A stretch of 64,000 nucleotides of DNA from Rikenellaceae bacterium (GTDB lineage Bacteria; Bacteroidota; Bacteroidia; Bacteroidales; Rikenellaceae), in the NCBI GenBank assembly GCA_017935625.1, contig JAGBHC010000046.1, positions 1-64,000 of the forward strand, written 5' to 3'. Below are positions 9,500 through 18,167 of the stretch, in pieces. Position numbers and translations under genes: made by a program. The notes under the pieces were generated by a model. It saw only the letters and a list, made by a program, of their open reading frames with translations, was not told the origin of the DNA and made no database searches. Position 1 is the stretch's first letter. The number at the start of each line of letters is the position of its first letter.

Positions 9500-10612
9500 A
9501 TGCGGATTTTGTTTGTAAGTCATTCGTGCCGGATGGGCGGTGCGGAGACCGTTTTGCTGGAGGTGCTCAAGGTCGCCCGGCTCAATCCCGAGGCGAAACT
9601 CACTTTGGTGATTCCTTTCGAGAAGGACGAGGTCCTGGTTCGGAAACTCTCCTCCTCGAACATCGATATCGACCTGGTGAGGCTGCCTTACAAGATAATC
9701 AGAGAGAGCCTGCTGCTGAGCGTGCGCAACATCGTTTACAGCCTGTGGGCCGTCGCCTACCTGTCGTTTTTCTGCAAGAGGAACCGGGTGGATGTGATTT
9801 ACTCCAATTCGAGCGTCAATTTCATCGGAGCGGTCGTGGCCCGGCTGCTTTCGCTGAGGCATATCTGGCACATCCACGAACAGCCGGACGACAAGAAAAA
9901 GTGGATTGCCGAACCGTTGGTGGGAATATACCGGAGACTGTTTTGCCGCAAGCGCAACACCGTGGTGTGCATCTCGCGGATTACGCTGAATCTCTGGGAG
10001 ACCTTTCTGGGGGTTCGCCTGGACAATGCCCAGGTCATTTACTCTCCCATAAAGGAGTTCCCGTTCGGGGAGGGTCGGGAGAAGTCCGCTTCTTTCGTAT
10101 TCGGATATGCCGGGAGCCTGGACGCGAACAAGAACATACGGACTCTTTTGGATGCCTTTAGAATCGTGCGGGAACGCAGCGACGTGGAGCTGCGCATTGC
10201 CGGCACCGGCCCGGACAGCGCGCTGTTGCGGCAGTATGTCCGTTCGGAGGGAATCGAGGGGGTGGATTTCGTGGGGTTTCAGAGCGATTTGACCTCGTTC
10301 TACCGCTCGATTGATGCCCTGGTGCTGCCTTCGTTCAACGAATCGTGGGGGCTGGTGGCGCTGGAGGCCCTCTCCTGGGGCAAGGCGCTTGTCCTGACTC
10401 GGGTCACCGGACTGCGCGAGGTGCTCGAAGAGCGGAAGCATTGTCTTTATATCGACCCCCACAGTGTGCAGGGGCTTTGCGATGCGATGTCGGAGTTGCT
10501 GAGCGATGCCTATTTGAGAGAGACAATGAAAGAGCAGGGGCGGGAGCTGCTGCGGGAGTTGAACCTGAATGAAAATTTCCGTCGGAAGATTCAATCGCTT
10601 CTTTTTCAATAA
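9500..10612 (+). CDS. Glycosyltransferase family 4 (GT-B)
   Basis: A 370-residue GT-B enzyme. The N-terminal Rossmann half has MRILFVSHSCRMGGAETVL, and the C-terminal half has the GT4 donor site: FGYAGSLDANKNIRTLLDAF, LRIAGTGPD, and the E-x7-E motif in FNESWGLVALEALSWGK. The family retains anomeric configuration and uses nucleotide sugars. It probably transfers one residue of the repeat unit. It begins 24 bases after the polymerase gene. Confidence 0.92.
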   Translation: MRILFVSHSCRMGGAETVLLEVLKVARLNPEAKLTLVIPFEKDEVLVRKLSSSNIDIDLVRLPYKIIRESLLLSVRNIVYSLWAVAYLSFFCKRNRVDVIYSNSSVNFIGAVVARLLSLRHIWHIHEQPDDKKKWIAEPLVGIYRRLFCRKRNTVVCISRITLNLWETFLGVRLDNAQVIYSPIKEFPFGEGREKSASFVFGYAGSLDANKNIRTLLDAFRIVRERSDVELRIAGTGPDSALLRQYVRSEGIEGVDFVGFQSDLTSFYRSIDALVLPSFNESWGLVALEALSWGKALVLTRVTGLREVLEERKHCLYIDPHSVQGLCDAMSELLSDAYLRETMKEQGRELLRELNLNENFRRKIQSLLFQ

Positions 10613-10695
10613 GGGGGGAGTTTCCCTCGAATTTCTGGAGACTGGCATCGGGGCGATGCCTGCCTCTCTGCGGTCGATTTTATTAGCCTGAACTT

Positions 10696-11508
10696 ATGAT
10701 TGATATTCTCTTATCCACCTACAACGGGGAGGCTTATCTGAGCGAGCAGCTGACGTCGATACTGAACAACACCTGTCAGGATTTCAGGATTCTGGTTCGG
10801 GACGACGGCTCTTCGGACAGAACGGTCAATATTGTCCGCGATTTCGCGTCGGCTTATCCTGAAAAGGTATTTCTAATCGAAGACGGCCGAGGAAACCTGG
10901 GGCCGACCAAGTCGTTCGAGGCGCTTGCCCGCTGCGTCACGTCGGACTACTTCATGTTTTCCGACCAGGACGATTTCTGGTGCGACCGTAAGATAGAACA
11001 CTCTCTGAACTGCCTGCAAGCCCTCGAGAGGGCGCACGAGCCGGGAACGCCGTGTCTCGCCTTCACGGATTTGTATGTGGTGGACAAGGAGCTGCATCTG
11101 CTGAACGATTCGTTCATCCGGTCGAACCGGCTGGATGCGGGGGTGATTGGGGACATCCATAAGACTTTGGCGCTGAGTGTGGCTCCCGGTTGCACGATGA
11201 TTATGAACCGGTTCGTACTGGAGCGCGTCTTCCCCTTTCCGGCCGAGGTCACGCACGATTTCTGGGTGATGATTCTCACGGTGCGCTATGGCGCTGCGGC
11301 TTTTCTTGACGAACCTACCATCAAATACCGACAGCACGGGCACAATGTCCTGGGGGCCCGGATGAGAGGGAGCTACCTGTTGTCGAAACTCTCCAGAATC
11401 TCTTCGTGGTTCCGCGTATACGGGGTGCTGTTCCGGGCTTTGCCGTTTAGAGTCAATTATCTGAAATTCATTTTCTGGAAGTGTTATTATATCGTAGTAC
11501 GTATCTGA
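10696..11508 (+). CDS. Glycosyltransferase family 2 (rhamnosyltransferase-like)
   Basis: A 270-residue GT-A enzyme: MIDILLSTYNGEAYLSEQL, RDDGSSDRT at about 36-44, and a metal site FSDQDDFW near residue 97. The compact form with a late QHGHNVLGA segment resembles bacterial rhamnosyl/alpha-transferases. It follows an 83-base gap that includes a small hairpin (GGCATC/GATGCC), the widest spacing in this part of the operon, so an internal transcript boundary is possible. It is three bases from the next gene. Confidence 0.9.
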   Translation: MIDILLSTYNGEAYLSEQLTSILNNTCQDFRILVRDDGSSDRTVNIVRDFASAYPEKVFLIEDGRGNLGPTKSFEALARCVTSDYFMFSDQDDFWCDRKIEHSLNCLQALERAHEPGTPCLAFTDLYVVDKELHLLNDSFIRSNRLDAGVIGDIHKTLALSVAPGCTMIMNRFVLERVFPFPAEVTHDFWVMILTVRYGAAAFLDEPTIKYRQHGHNVLGARMRGSYLLSKLSRISSWFRVYGVLFRALPFRVNYLKFIFWKCYYIVVRI

Positions 11509-11511
11509 TTT

Positions 11512-12588
11512 ATGAAAAATGTTGCTGTAATCGGAACCGTGGGAGTTCCCGCCGAATACGGGGGATTCGAAACGCTGGTAGAGAATCTCGTATCCCGCAA
11601 ACATACGGAAGATATCCGTTATACGGTCTATTGTAGTGCGAAACATTACGGGCAGCGACCCGCCTCCTACCGGGGAGCCCGATTGAAATATCTGCCCCTG
11701 AATGCCAACGGAATTCAGAGCATACCCTATGATATTCTCTCCATGCTGAAAGCTTCGGGGTGCGATGTGCTTCTGGTATTGGGGTGTTCGGGTTGTATTT
11801 TCCTGCCTGTTTTCCGCCTGTTCTCGAAGAAAAGGGTGGTCGTTAATATCGACGGCCTGGAACACCGCCGGGACAAGTGGAACCGGTTGGCGAAGTGGTT
11901 TCTGAGGTGTTCGGAGGCGATGGCCGTCCGGTATGCGGATGTCGTCGTCGCCGACAATCAGGGCATCGCGGACTACGTTCTGGAGACCTACGGAAAAGAG
12001 GCCTGCCTGATAGAGTACGGCGGAGACAATGCCGTAGCCGGCACCGACGATGCGTCGCTGGGCGGGTCGTACGGTCTGACCCGGGGCGATTATGCCTTCA
12101 AGGTGGCGCGAATCGAACCCGAGAACAACATCGCCATGGTGCTCGAAGCCTTCGCGAAACTGCCCGACCGAAAGCTGGTCGTCGTCGGGAACTGGGAGAA
12201 CAGCGAGTACGGCCGGGAGGTGAGACGCCGCTACGGGGCTTGTCCCAATATCATGATGCTGGACCCGATTTACGAGCCGGCGAAGCTCAATCTGCTGCGG
12301 AGCAACTGCGGCGTGTACGTACATGGACACAGCGCCGGCGGGACCAATCCCTCTCTGGTCGAGGCCATGTGCCTCGGGCTGCCCGTCGTGGCTTTCGATG
12401 TGGTCTACAACCGCAGTACCACGGAAAACGAGTCTCTGTATTTCTCCAGTGCGCAGGAGCTGGCGGAGGTGCTGCAAAGCGTCGGTCGCGAACGCCTTGC
12501 GGAAATCGGAACCAGGATGGCGGAAATCGCGCAGAGAAGATATCGCTGGGAGCTCATCTGCCGCAAATACGAGTCTCTGTTCCGATGA
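11512..12588 (+). CDS. Glycosyltransferase with DUF1972 N-domain (GT4-type)
   Basis: A 358-residue GT-B protein. The opening VAVIGTVGVPAEYGGFETL is the signature of the DUF1972 group found in O-antigen and exopolysaccharide clusters (often annotated as rhamnosyl- or fucosyltransferases). The C-terminal half keeps the donor motif SAGGTNPSLVEAMCLGLPVVAFD. It probably uses a deoxysugar donor, but this is inference. Its stop overlaps the next start (ATGA). Confidence 0.88.
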   Translation: MKNVAVIGTVGVPAEYGGFETLVENLVSRKHTEDIRYTVYCSAKHYGQRPASYRGARLKYLPLNANGIQSIPYDILSMLKASGCDVLLVLGCSGCIFLPVFRLFSKKRVVVNIDGLEHRRDKWNRLAKWFLRCSEAMAVRYADVVVADNQGIADYVLETYGKEACLIEYGGDNAVAGTDDASLGGSYGLTRGDYAFKVARIEPENNIAMVLEAFAKLPDRKLVVVGNWENSEYGREVRRRYGACPNIMMLDPIYEPAKLNLLRSNCGVYVHGHSAGGTNPSLVEAMCLGLPVVAFDVVYNRSTTENESLYFSSAQELAEVLQSVGRERLAEIGTRMAEIAQRRYRWELICRKYESLFR

Positions 12589-13352
12589 ACCGCGGACTCG
12601 TCTCGGTCGTATCTCCCATCTGCGACTCGGCTTTCATCGGCGAGGCCATCGAGTCGGTGCTGGCGCAGAGTTATGCCGCCTGGGAGATGATAATCGTGGA
12701 CGACTGCTCCTCGGACGGCGGGGCGGGAATCGCCGTGGTGAATTCGTATGCGGGGCGGGATTCCAGAATCCGGTTGATTGCGAGCGGAGAGAAACGCGGT
12801 TCGTCCGGCGCACGGAACATAGCCCTTCGGGCAGCCCGGGGACGGTACGTGGCGTTTCTCGACTCGGATGACCTGTGGCATCCCGATTTTCTGGAGAGAC
12901 AGCTCTCCTTCATGGAGCGGAACGGGGCGTTCCTTGTCTTCTCCTCCTACCGGCGTATCGATGAGACCGCCCGGGAGGAGGTGCTCCCTCCGTTCGCGGT
13001 TCCTCCGAAGGCCGATTACCGGTCGCTGCTCAAGACCTGTCCCATATTTCTCTCCACGGCCATATACGACACTTCCAAAATTGAAAAAATCTACTTCAAC
13101 GAGGCTTTGGGCAGTCTGCGGGACGATTACGTATATTGGCTGTCGATGCTCCGGGAGGGAGGGTGCGCATACGGAAATCCCGAAGTGCTGGCGGATTACC
13201 GGCTTCGGAAAAATTCCGTTACGGCAGACAAGAGGAGAGTCGTCGGACCTCAGTGGAACGTGCTGCGCAAGGTGGAGCGTCTGTCGTTGATACGCAGCGC
13301 CTACTGTCTGTGCTGCTGGGCGGTAACCGGTTATTTCAAATACCGCAGATAG
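12585..13352 (+). CDS. Glycosyltransferase family 2, last gene of glycan locus
   Basis: A 255-residue GT-A enzyme: LVSVVSPICDSAFIGEAIESVL, IIVDDCSSDGG, then the metal motif FLDSDDLWHPDF near residue 90. The same frame is open far upstream, but ATG 12585, overlapping the preceding stop by four bases, gives the proper family N-terminus. It ends 24 bases before a clear hairpin terminator, which closes the polysaccharide operon. Confidence 0.9.
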   Translation: MNRGLVSVVSPICDSAFIGEAIESVLAQSYAAWEMIIVDDCSSDGGAGIAVVNSYAGRDSRIRLIASGEKRGSSGARNIALRAARGRYVAFLDSDDLWHPDFLERQLSFMERNGAFLVFSSYRRIDETAREEVLPPFAVPPKADYRSLLKTCPIFLSTAIYDTSKIEKIYFNEALGSLRDDYVYWLSMLREGGCAYGNPEVLADYRLRKNSVTADKRRVVGPQWNVLRKVERLSLIRSAYCLCCWAVTGYFKYRR

Positions 13353-13376
13353 ACGGCGATAGTTTTTGCCGACAGG

Positions 13377-13410
13377 AATCCGCCCCGGAAGACCTCTCCC
13401 GGGGCGGATT
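13377..13410 (+). terminator. Rho-independent terminator of the glycan operon
   Basis: A perfect 12-bp inverted repeat (AATCCGCCCCGG / CCGGGGCGGATT) around a 10-base loop, followed by a T-rich stretch (CGTTTCTTCC). It lies just after the last glycosyltransferase and before the next promoter box. Confidence 0.8.
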
Positions 13411-13459
13411 CGTTTCTTCCGGTTGGCCTTCTTGCGGTCCGATGAATCCGTTTTTTGTC

Positions 13460-13467
13460 TATATTTG
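13460..13467 (+). promoter_or_regulatory. -7 box TATATTTG upstream of the nucleotidyltransferase-fold gene
   Basis: An exact TAnnTTTG box only four bases before ATG 13472. No convincing -33 element is seen. If it is used, the transcript would start at or near the ATG, giving a very short leader or a slightly later start codon. Confidence 0.45.
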
Positions 13468-13471
13468 TATC

Positions 13472-14653
13472 ATGCGACTCCATGAAAATATCGAAGTTCG
13501 GGAACAGGCCGGCGGCAGCCGGCTTTTCGGCGTGCTGGCCGATTTGCTTCGGCTCGCCCTCGCGCAGGCGGACGGCGGGTCCCGGAGTGCGGGGACCGGC
13601 GATGGCGTGACCCGGCTGCGGAACCTGGGTTCCCTGACGGAGGAGGAGTGGCGGGAGCTGCTTCGGCTGGCGAATCGTCAGGATGTGGTGGCGGTGGCCT
13701 GGGACGGAATCGGCCGGCTGGCGCAGGAGCTGCGGCCTCCGCGTTCCGTCGCGGTGGGTTGGGCGGTTCATGCGGCCGGCATCGAGGCCCGTTACGAGGC
13801 GATGGTGTCGGCGGCGGAGTGGCTGGGCGACTTCTCGGCGCGTCGCGGCTTGCCGGAACCGATATTGCTCAAGGGACTGGGCCTGAGCGCCTGTTATCCG
13901 GTGCCGTCGCATCGGCGGTTCGCCGATGTGGATATCTTCCTTCCCGAAGGATACCGGCAGCTCGACCGCGCGTTGGCTGCGGAGGGGATTCCGGTCTGCG
14001 ACGATTTTCACCATCATACGGTTTTCGTGGTCCGGCATGTGATGTTCGAGAACCATTTTACGCTGCTCGACGGTGCCTCCTGCCGGTCGAACCGCCGGCT
14101 GGAACGGAGCGTGCTGCGCTGCGGACAAGGGCAGATGCGGCAGGTGACGGTGGGGAAGAGCCGCTTCGGGGCCTTGCCTGTTACGCAGGAGGCGATTTTT
14201 CTGATGCGCCATGCGGCCGTCCATTTCACGGCCCGGTGGATTCGTCTGCGCGACGTATGCGACTGGACGGTGTTCGTGAGACGCCATGCCGGAGACATCG
14301 ACTGGGCGGAGTTCTGGAGCGTTTGCCGGGAGTTCAACTTCCACCGGTTTGCGGCGGCGGTCTGCCGTATCGCCTCCCGACGGCTGGGTGCCGATGAGCG
14401 TGCGCTGCGGATACCGGCCGATGCGCTCTGCGGGGCGGAGGAGCTCGCCCTGCGCATCGAGGCCGACATGGCGGCCTGCAATACGCAGACTCCGCCGCGG
14501 CGGCGGGCGATGCTGCTGGCGGGGAAACTGAAAAGATACCTCGGCAGCCGCTGGAAGCGGCGGGTGGTCTACTCCGACGGCGAGTTCTCGCTGCTCGTGA
14601 ATTCGCTCTGGGCGAAAGTGCGCAAGCCGCGGTCGCTGTTGCTGCGGAAGTAG
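13472..14653 (+). CDS. Nucleotidyltransferase-fold protein (NTP_transf_5-like)
   Basis: A 393-residue protein resembling the putative nucleotidyltransferase family often found near capsule and exopolysaccharide genes. The key segment is PILLKGLGLSACYPVPSHRRFADVDIFL, with the D-x-D pair of the fold, followed by HHHTVFVVRHVMFENHFTLLD. The family's reaction is unknown. The open frame runs upstream through the terminator, so the start was set at ATG 13472; a start at 13442 is possible. It converges on the minus-strand genes five bases downstream, with no terminator visible between them. Confidence 0.75.
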   Translation: MRLHENIEVREQAGGSRLFGVLADLLRLALAQADGGSRSAGTGDGVTRLRNLGSLTEEEWRELLRLANRQDVVAVAWDGIGRLAQELRPPRSVAVGWAVHAAGIEARYEAMVSAAEWLGDFSARRGLPEPILLKGLGLSACYPVPSHRRFADVDIFLPEGYRQLDRALAAEGIPVCDDFHHHTVFVVRHVMFENHFTLLDGASCRSNRRLERSVLRCGQGQMRQVTVGKSRFGALPVTQEAIFLMRHAAVHFTARWIRLRDVCDWTVFVRRHAGDIDWAEFWSVCREFNFHRFAAAVCRIASRRLGADERALRIPADALCGAEELALRIEADMAACNTQTPPRRRAMLLAGKLKRYLGSRWKRRVVYSDGEFSLLVNSLWAKVRKPRSLLLRK

Positions 14654-14658
14654 CGCGG

Positions 14659-15666
14659 TTACATCATGTTGCCGAACCTTTTCCGGAACAGATATCTCAG
14701 CAGTACGGAGCCGCGGTAGATGCCTTGCGGTTCGGCGCTCCGTCCCTCCTGCACGCTTCGGCGCACGGGCCGGAGTTCGGGTAGCCGCCGGCGGAAGTCG
14801 CGGTGGGCGTTCCAGACGGCCCGGAAGGCGTCGAGGTGTCCCGTGGCGAGATAGACGAGGGCGGAACAGCCGTCCAGAATCATGCGCAGCGGAAGTTTCC
14901 ACCACAGACTCCCCGCGGGGAGATTCTTGTAGAGCATGGAGAGGTTGTTGCGGAAGTTGAGATAGAGTTTGCGGGGCGAGTCCGCGGCCAGCGTTCCGCC
15001 GCCGAGATGTTGTACGACGCTGCGCGGCTCCACTCCGATTTTGCGGCCGCGAAGCTGCATTCTCCAGCAGAGGTCTATCTCTTCCATGTGGGCGAAGAAG
15101 GCTTCGTCGAACCCTCCGGCCGCGTGAAAGTCGGCGGCCCGGCAGCAGAAGCAGGCGCCCGAAGCCCAGAATACGTCGCGGGGGCTGTCGTATTGTCCCT
15201 GGTCCGTTTCGACGGTCGAAAGAATGCGGCCGCGGCAGAACGGATAGCCCAGCGCATCGACGAATCCTCCGCAGGCGCCCGCATATTCGAAGCGGGCGGG
15301 GGAGTCGAGCGCCCTGATTTTGGGCATGACGGCGGCATGGTCGGGGTGGGAGTCGAGGTATTCGGCCAGCGGAGGGTACCATCCCGGCAGGGGGGCGATG
15401 TCGGAGTTCATGAGCACGTAGCGGTCGGCCTCGATGCGCTTCAGGGCGCGGTTGTAGCCACCCGTGAAGCCGTAGTTGCGCTCGAGGGCGACGATTTCGA
15501 CCGAGGGGAATTCGCTGCGCAGCAGGGCGAGCGAATCGTCCGTGGAGCCGTTGTCCGCGACCACGATGCGGACTTCGCCGGGCGTATGGGCCAGCACGCC
15601 GGGCAGGAAGCGGCGCAGGTGGTGCGCCCCGTTCCAGTTGAGTATGACGACGGCTGCGGAGGACAT
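14659..15666 (-). CDS. Glycosyltransferase family 2 (WbbL/rhamnosyltransferase-like)
   Basis: A 335-residue GT2 enzyme: AAVVILNWNGAHHL, VVADNGSTDDS, YGFTGGYNRAL and the acceptor-side VLMNSDIAPLPGWY, as in WbbL-type enzymes. The C-terminal segment after residue 230 (ARHxRRD-like FFAHMEEIDLCWRMQLRG) supports that subgroup. The longer frame upstream is a shadow of the next gene; start 15666 sits two bases before that gene's stop. The pairing with an acyltransferase suggests a role in envelope lipid or glycan decoration. Confidence 0.88.
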   Translation of the reverse strand: MSSAAVVILNWNGAHHLRRFLPGVLAHTPGEVRIVVADNGSTDDSLALLRSEFPSVEIVALERNYGFTGGYNRALKRIEADRYVLMNSDIAPLPGWYPPLAEYLDSHPDHAAVMPKIRALDSPARFEYAGACGGFVDALGYPFCRGRILSTVETDQGQYDSPRDVFWASGACFCCRAADFHAAGGFDEAFFAHMEEIDLCWRMQLRGRKIGVEPRSVVQHLGGGTLAADSPRKLYLNFRNNLSMLYKNLPAGSLWWKLPLRMILDGCSALVYLATGHLDAFRAVWNAHRDFRRRLPELRPVRRSVQEGRSAEPQGIYRGSVLLRYLFRKRFGNMM

Positions 15667-15668
15667 GG

Positions 15669-16598
15669 CTACCTGGTGATTGCGTTGCGGAGTTCGTACT
15701 CCCGGAGCTCTTCCGGCGAGGGGGTGTGTTTCCAGCGCCGGTGCGACCACATCCACAGTTCGGGGGTCCGGCGTATCATGGCGTCGAGTCGGGCGACGTA
15801 GCGGCCCAGCACTTCGTTGGGGCCGATGGCCTCGCGGCCGTCGTATATCATCTCGAAGCGGGCACGGTAGCGGGCCACGCCGAGTTTTTCGATGTGCATG
15901 AAGTAGACCGGCATGCCGAATTTGACGGCAATCTTTCCCATGCCGTGGTAGAAGAGGGTGGGCTGGTTGAGAAAACGGAACCAGAAACGGTCTTCGTCGA
16001 GTTTGGGATTCTGGTCGGCTATCATGCCCAGCGAAATGGGTTTGCCCTGGTTCACGCAGTTGCGCACGATGTATTTGAGCAGCCGTTTCATGGCCACGGG
16101 CTCCAGTCCGAAGCGGGTGCGGTTGCGTTTGTAGAAGCGTTCGAAGGCCGCGTTGTGCAGCGGCTTGTAGACTCCCACCACCTGCTGGGTGGTGTAAATC
16201 TGATAGGACATGGCATACTCCCACGAGCCGTAGTGCGCCATGGCCGAAATCCAGCTGTGGCCGTCGGTCTGCCGGCGGTGCTCGTCGAGGCCGTCGTAGG
16301 TGATGCGTTTGCGGAGCTCCTCCTCGGAGATGACCGTCATGCTGATGGTGTCGATGAAGATTTCGGCCAGGTGGCGGTAGAAGCGGCGTTCGATGAGCCG
16401 CCGCTCCTGCTCGGAGCGTTCGGGGAACGACCTTTTCAGGTTGTCGCGCACCACCGAGCGGCGATAACCGGTCACGCGGTAGAGCAGAAAATAGAGAAAA
16501 CCCAGAAAACCGCCGTAAAGGAAACTCTTGGGCAGGGAGCCCACCGCCCGGCAGAATCCGAGCAGGATGCCGTATTGTATCTTTTCGCAGAATTTCAT
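15669..16598 (-). CDS. Lysophospholipid acyltransferase, LpxL/HtrB-like (lipid A acyltransferase)
   Basis: A 309-residue protein with an N-terminal membrane anchor (LYGGFLGFLYFLLYRVTGY) and the acyltransferase motif AMAHYGSWEYAM, where the His acts in catalysis; Bacteroidota LpxL homologues carry the same HxGxWE-like form. It would add a secondary acyl chain to lipid A at the inner membrane. Start 16598 overlaps the stop of the upstream phosphatase gene by one base, so coupling is likely. Confidence 0.85.
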   Translation of the reverse strand: MKFCEKIQYGILLGFCRAVGSLPKSFLYGGFLGFLYFLLYRVTGYRRSVVRDNLKRSFPERSEQERRLIERRFYRHLAEIFIDTISMTVISEEELRKRITYDGLDEHRRQTDGHSWISAMAHYGSWEYAMSYQIYTTQQVVGVYKPLHNAAFERFYKRNRTRFGLEPVAMKRLLKYIVRNCVNQGKPISLGMIADQNPKLDEDRFWFRFLNQPTLFYHGMGKIAVKFGMPVYFMHIEKLGVARYRARFEMIYDGREAIGPNEVLGRYVARLDAMIRRTPELWMWSHRRWKHTPSPEELREYELRNAITR

Positions 16599-17380
16599 TA
16601 CTTGAGCACTGAGGTGAATTCGTCGTAGAGGTCGGGATTGGCGACCGTTATCTGACGACCGAAAATGTAGTTGTCGCCGCCGGCGAAGTCGGTGACCCGG
16701 GCTCCGGCCTGCCGGGCGATGAGCGCTCCGGCGGCCACGTCCCACGGCGAGAGCTTCTCCTGGGAGAAGGCGTCCATGCGTCCGCAGGCCACGTAGGCGA
16801 TGTTGGCGGCGGCGGAACCGGTGCGGCGGATGCCGTCGCTGTTCTTCTGGAAATAGGCCACGTTATCGAGGTACTGCTCCACGTTGGCGATGGCCGAGTG
16901 GGAGAATCCGATGGCCACCAGCGCCTTGTCCACGCTCTTGACCTGCGATACCCGGATGGGGCGTCCGTTCAGATAGGCGGGCGAACCCTCCCAGGCGTAG
17001 AACATCTCCCGGAGCGTAACCTCGTAGATGACGCCCACCACCACCCGTTCCTCCCGCATGAGGGCGATGCTCACGCAGTAGGGCGGCAGTCCGTGGACGA
17101 AGTTGGTGGTGCCGTCCAGCGGGTCGATGACCCATTTGTACTCCTGGTCGCCGCACTTCCCGGCGGTTCCCTCTTCGGTGATGAATCCGGCCTGCGGCAC
17201 GATTTCGCGCAGACCGGCTACCACCATCTTCTCGGTCTCCTTGTCTACGTAGGATACCATGTCGTGCAGTCCCTTGAACTCCACCTTGTCGAATGAAAAT
17301 CCGTCGCGCTGCTGTGCGATGTATTCGCCAGCCTGTCGGGCGAGGGTGCGCACCCGGTCGCATATCTCTTCGTAATTCAT
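16598..17380 (-). CDS. suhB: Inositol monophosphatase family protein
   Basis: A 260-residue member of the Mg-dependent IMPase fold. It shows FITEEGTAGK (Glu69/Glu70), the metal site WVIDPLDGTTNFVHGLP (Asp86, Asp89) and the late SPWDVAAGALIARQAGARVTDF with the third Asp. SuhB-type enzymes dephosphorylate inositol 1-phosphate, and some act on related sugar phosphates or in rRNA maturation; which applies here cannot be told. It sits upstream of the acyltransferase with a one-base overlap. Confidence 0.88.
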   Translation of the reverse strand: MNYEEICDRVRTLARQAGEYIAQQRDGFSFDKVEFKGLHDMVSYVDKETEKMVVAGLREIVPQAGFITEEGTAGKCGDQEYKWVIDPLDGTTNFVHGLPPYCVSIALMREERVVVGVIYEVTLREMFYAWEGSPAYLNGRPIRVSQVKSVDKALVAIGFSHSAIANVEQYLDNVAYFQKNSDGIRRTGSAAANIAYVACGRMDAFSQEKLSPWDVAAGALIARQAGARVTDFAGGDNYIFGRQITVANPDLYDEFTSVLK

Positions 17381-17437
17381 ATTCTGTGTCTCGTTTTTTT
17401 GTTCGTAGTTCGGTGTATGGGCGAATCCCGTTTCGGG

Positions 17438-18154
17438 TTACGATTCGTCGCTCTGCTGTTCGTCCTCTTTCTCGCGCTCCGGTTTGGGGGCTCCGGCCAC
17501 CACGATGACGAATTCGCCCTTGGGTTCGTGCTCCCTGAAATAGCGGGCCGTTTCGCTCAGCGTGCCGCGCACCGTCTGTTCGAACTTCTTGGTCAGTTCG
17601 CGCGATACGGAGACGGCGCGGTCGGGCCCGAAGGTTTCGGCCATCTGCTCCAGCGCCTTGACCACCCGGTAGGGCGATTCGTAGAAGACGATGCTGCGGC
17701 TCTCCCGGGCCAGCTGGGCCAGACGTTTGCTGCGGCCCTTTTTCTGGGGCAGGAACCCTTCGAAACAGAACCTGTCGCACGGAAATCCGCTCTGGACCAG
17801 TGCGGGAATGAGCGCCGTGGCTCCCGGCAGGGTCTCCACCTCGATGCCCGCCTCGACGCAGGTGCGCACCAGCAGGAAGCCGGGGTCGGAGATGGCGGGC
17901 GTTCCCGCATCCGACACCAGCGCCACCGTGCGTCCCCGGGCGATGGCGTCCGCCACCATTTCGACGGTCTGGTGTTCGTTGAACTTGTGGTGGGAGTAGA
18001 GCTTCTTCTCGATGCCCAGGTGTTTGAGCAGGAACGAGGTGGTGCGGGTGTCTTCGGCCAGGATGAAATCGACCTCGGAGAGCACCTTTATCGCCCGCAG
18101 GGTGATGTCGTCGAGATTGCCGATGGGCGTGGGGACTATGTAGAGCTTTGGCAT
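17438..18154 (-). CDS. rsmI: 16S rRNA (cytidine(1402)-2'-O)-methyltransferase
   Basis: A 238-residue tetrapyrrole-methylase fold protein. The start MPKLYIVPTPIGNLDDITLRA, then ILAEDTRTTSFLLKHLGI and VSDAGTPAISDPG are diagnostic of RsmI, which methylates C1402 of 16S rRNA with S-adenosylmethionine. It lacks the long C-terminal extension of some homologues and ends in a charged tail. It lies 57 bases from the phosphatase gene and 13 from the upstream gene. Confidence 0.95.
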   Translation of the reverse strand: MPKLYIVPTPIGNLDDITLRAIKVLSEVDFILAEDTRTTSFLLKHLGIEKKLYSHHKFNEHQTVEMVADAIARGRTVALVSDAGTPAISDPGFLLVRTCVEAGIEVETLPGATALIPALVQSGFPCDRFCFEGFLPQKKGRSKRLAQLARESRSIVFYESPYRVVKALEQMAETFGPDRAVSVSRELTKKFEQTVRGTLSETARYFREHEPKGEFVIVVAGAPKPEREKEDEQQSDES

Positions 18155-18167
18155 GGAGCGAAGGGGG

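Noticed and set aside
13331-15382. 683-codon minus-strand frame
   Set aside because: Arg/Pro/His-rich antisense of the nucleotidyltransferase-fold gene joined to an out-of-frame reading of the GT2 gene; the GT2 frame at 14659-15666 is the real one.
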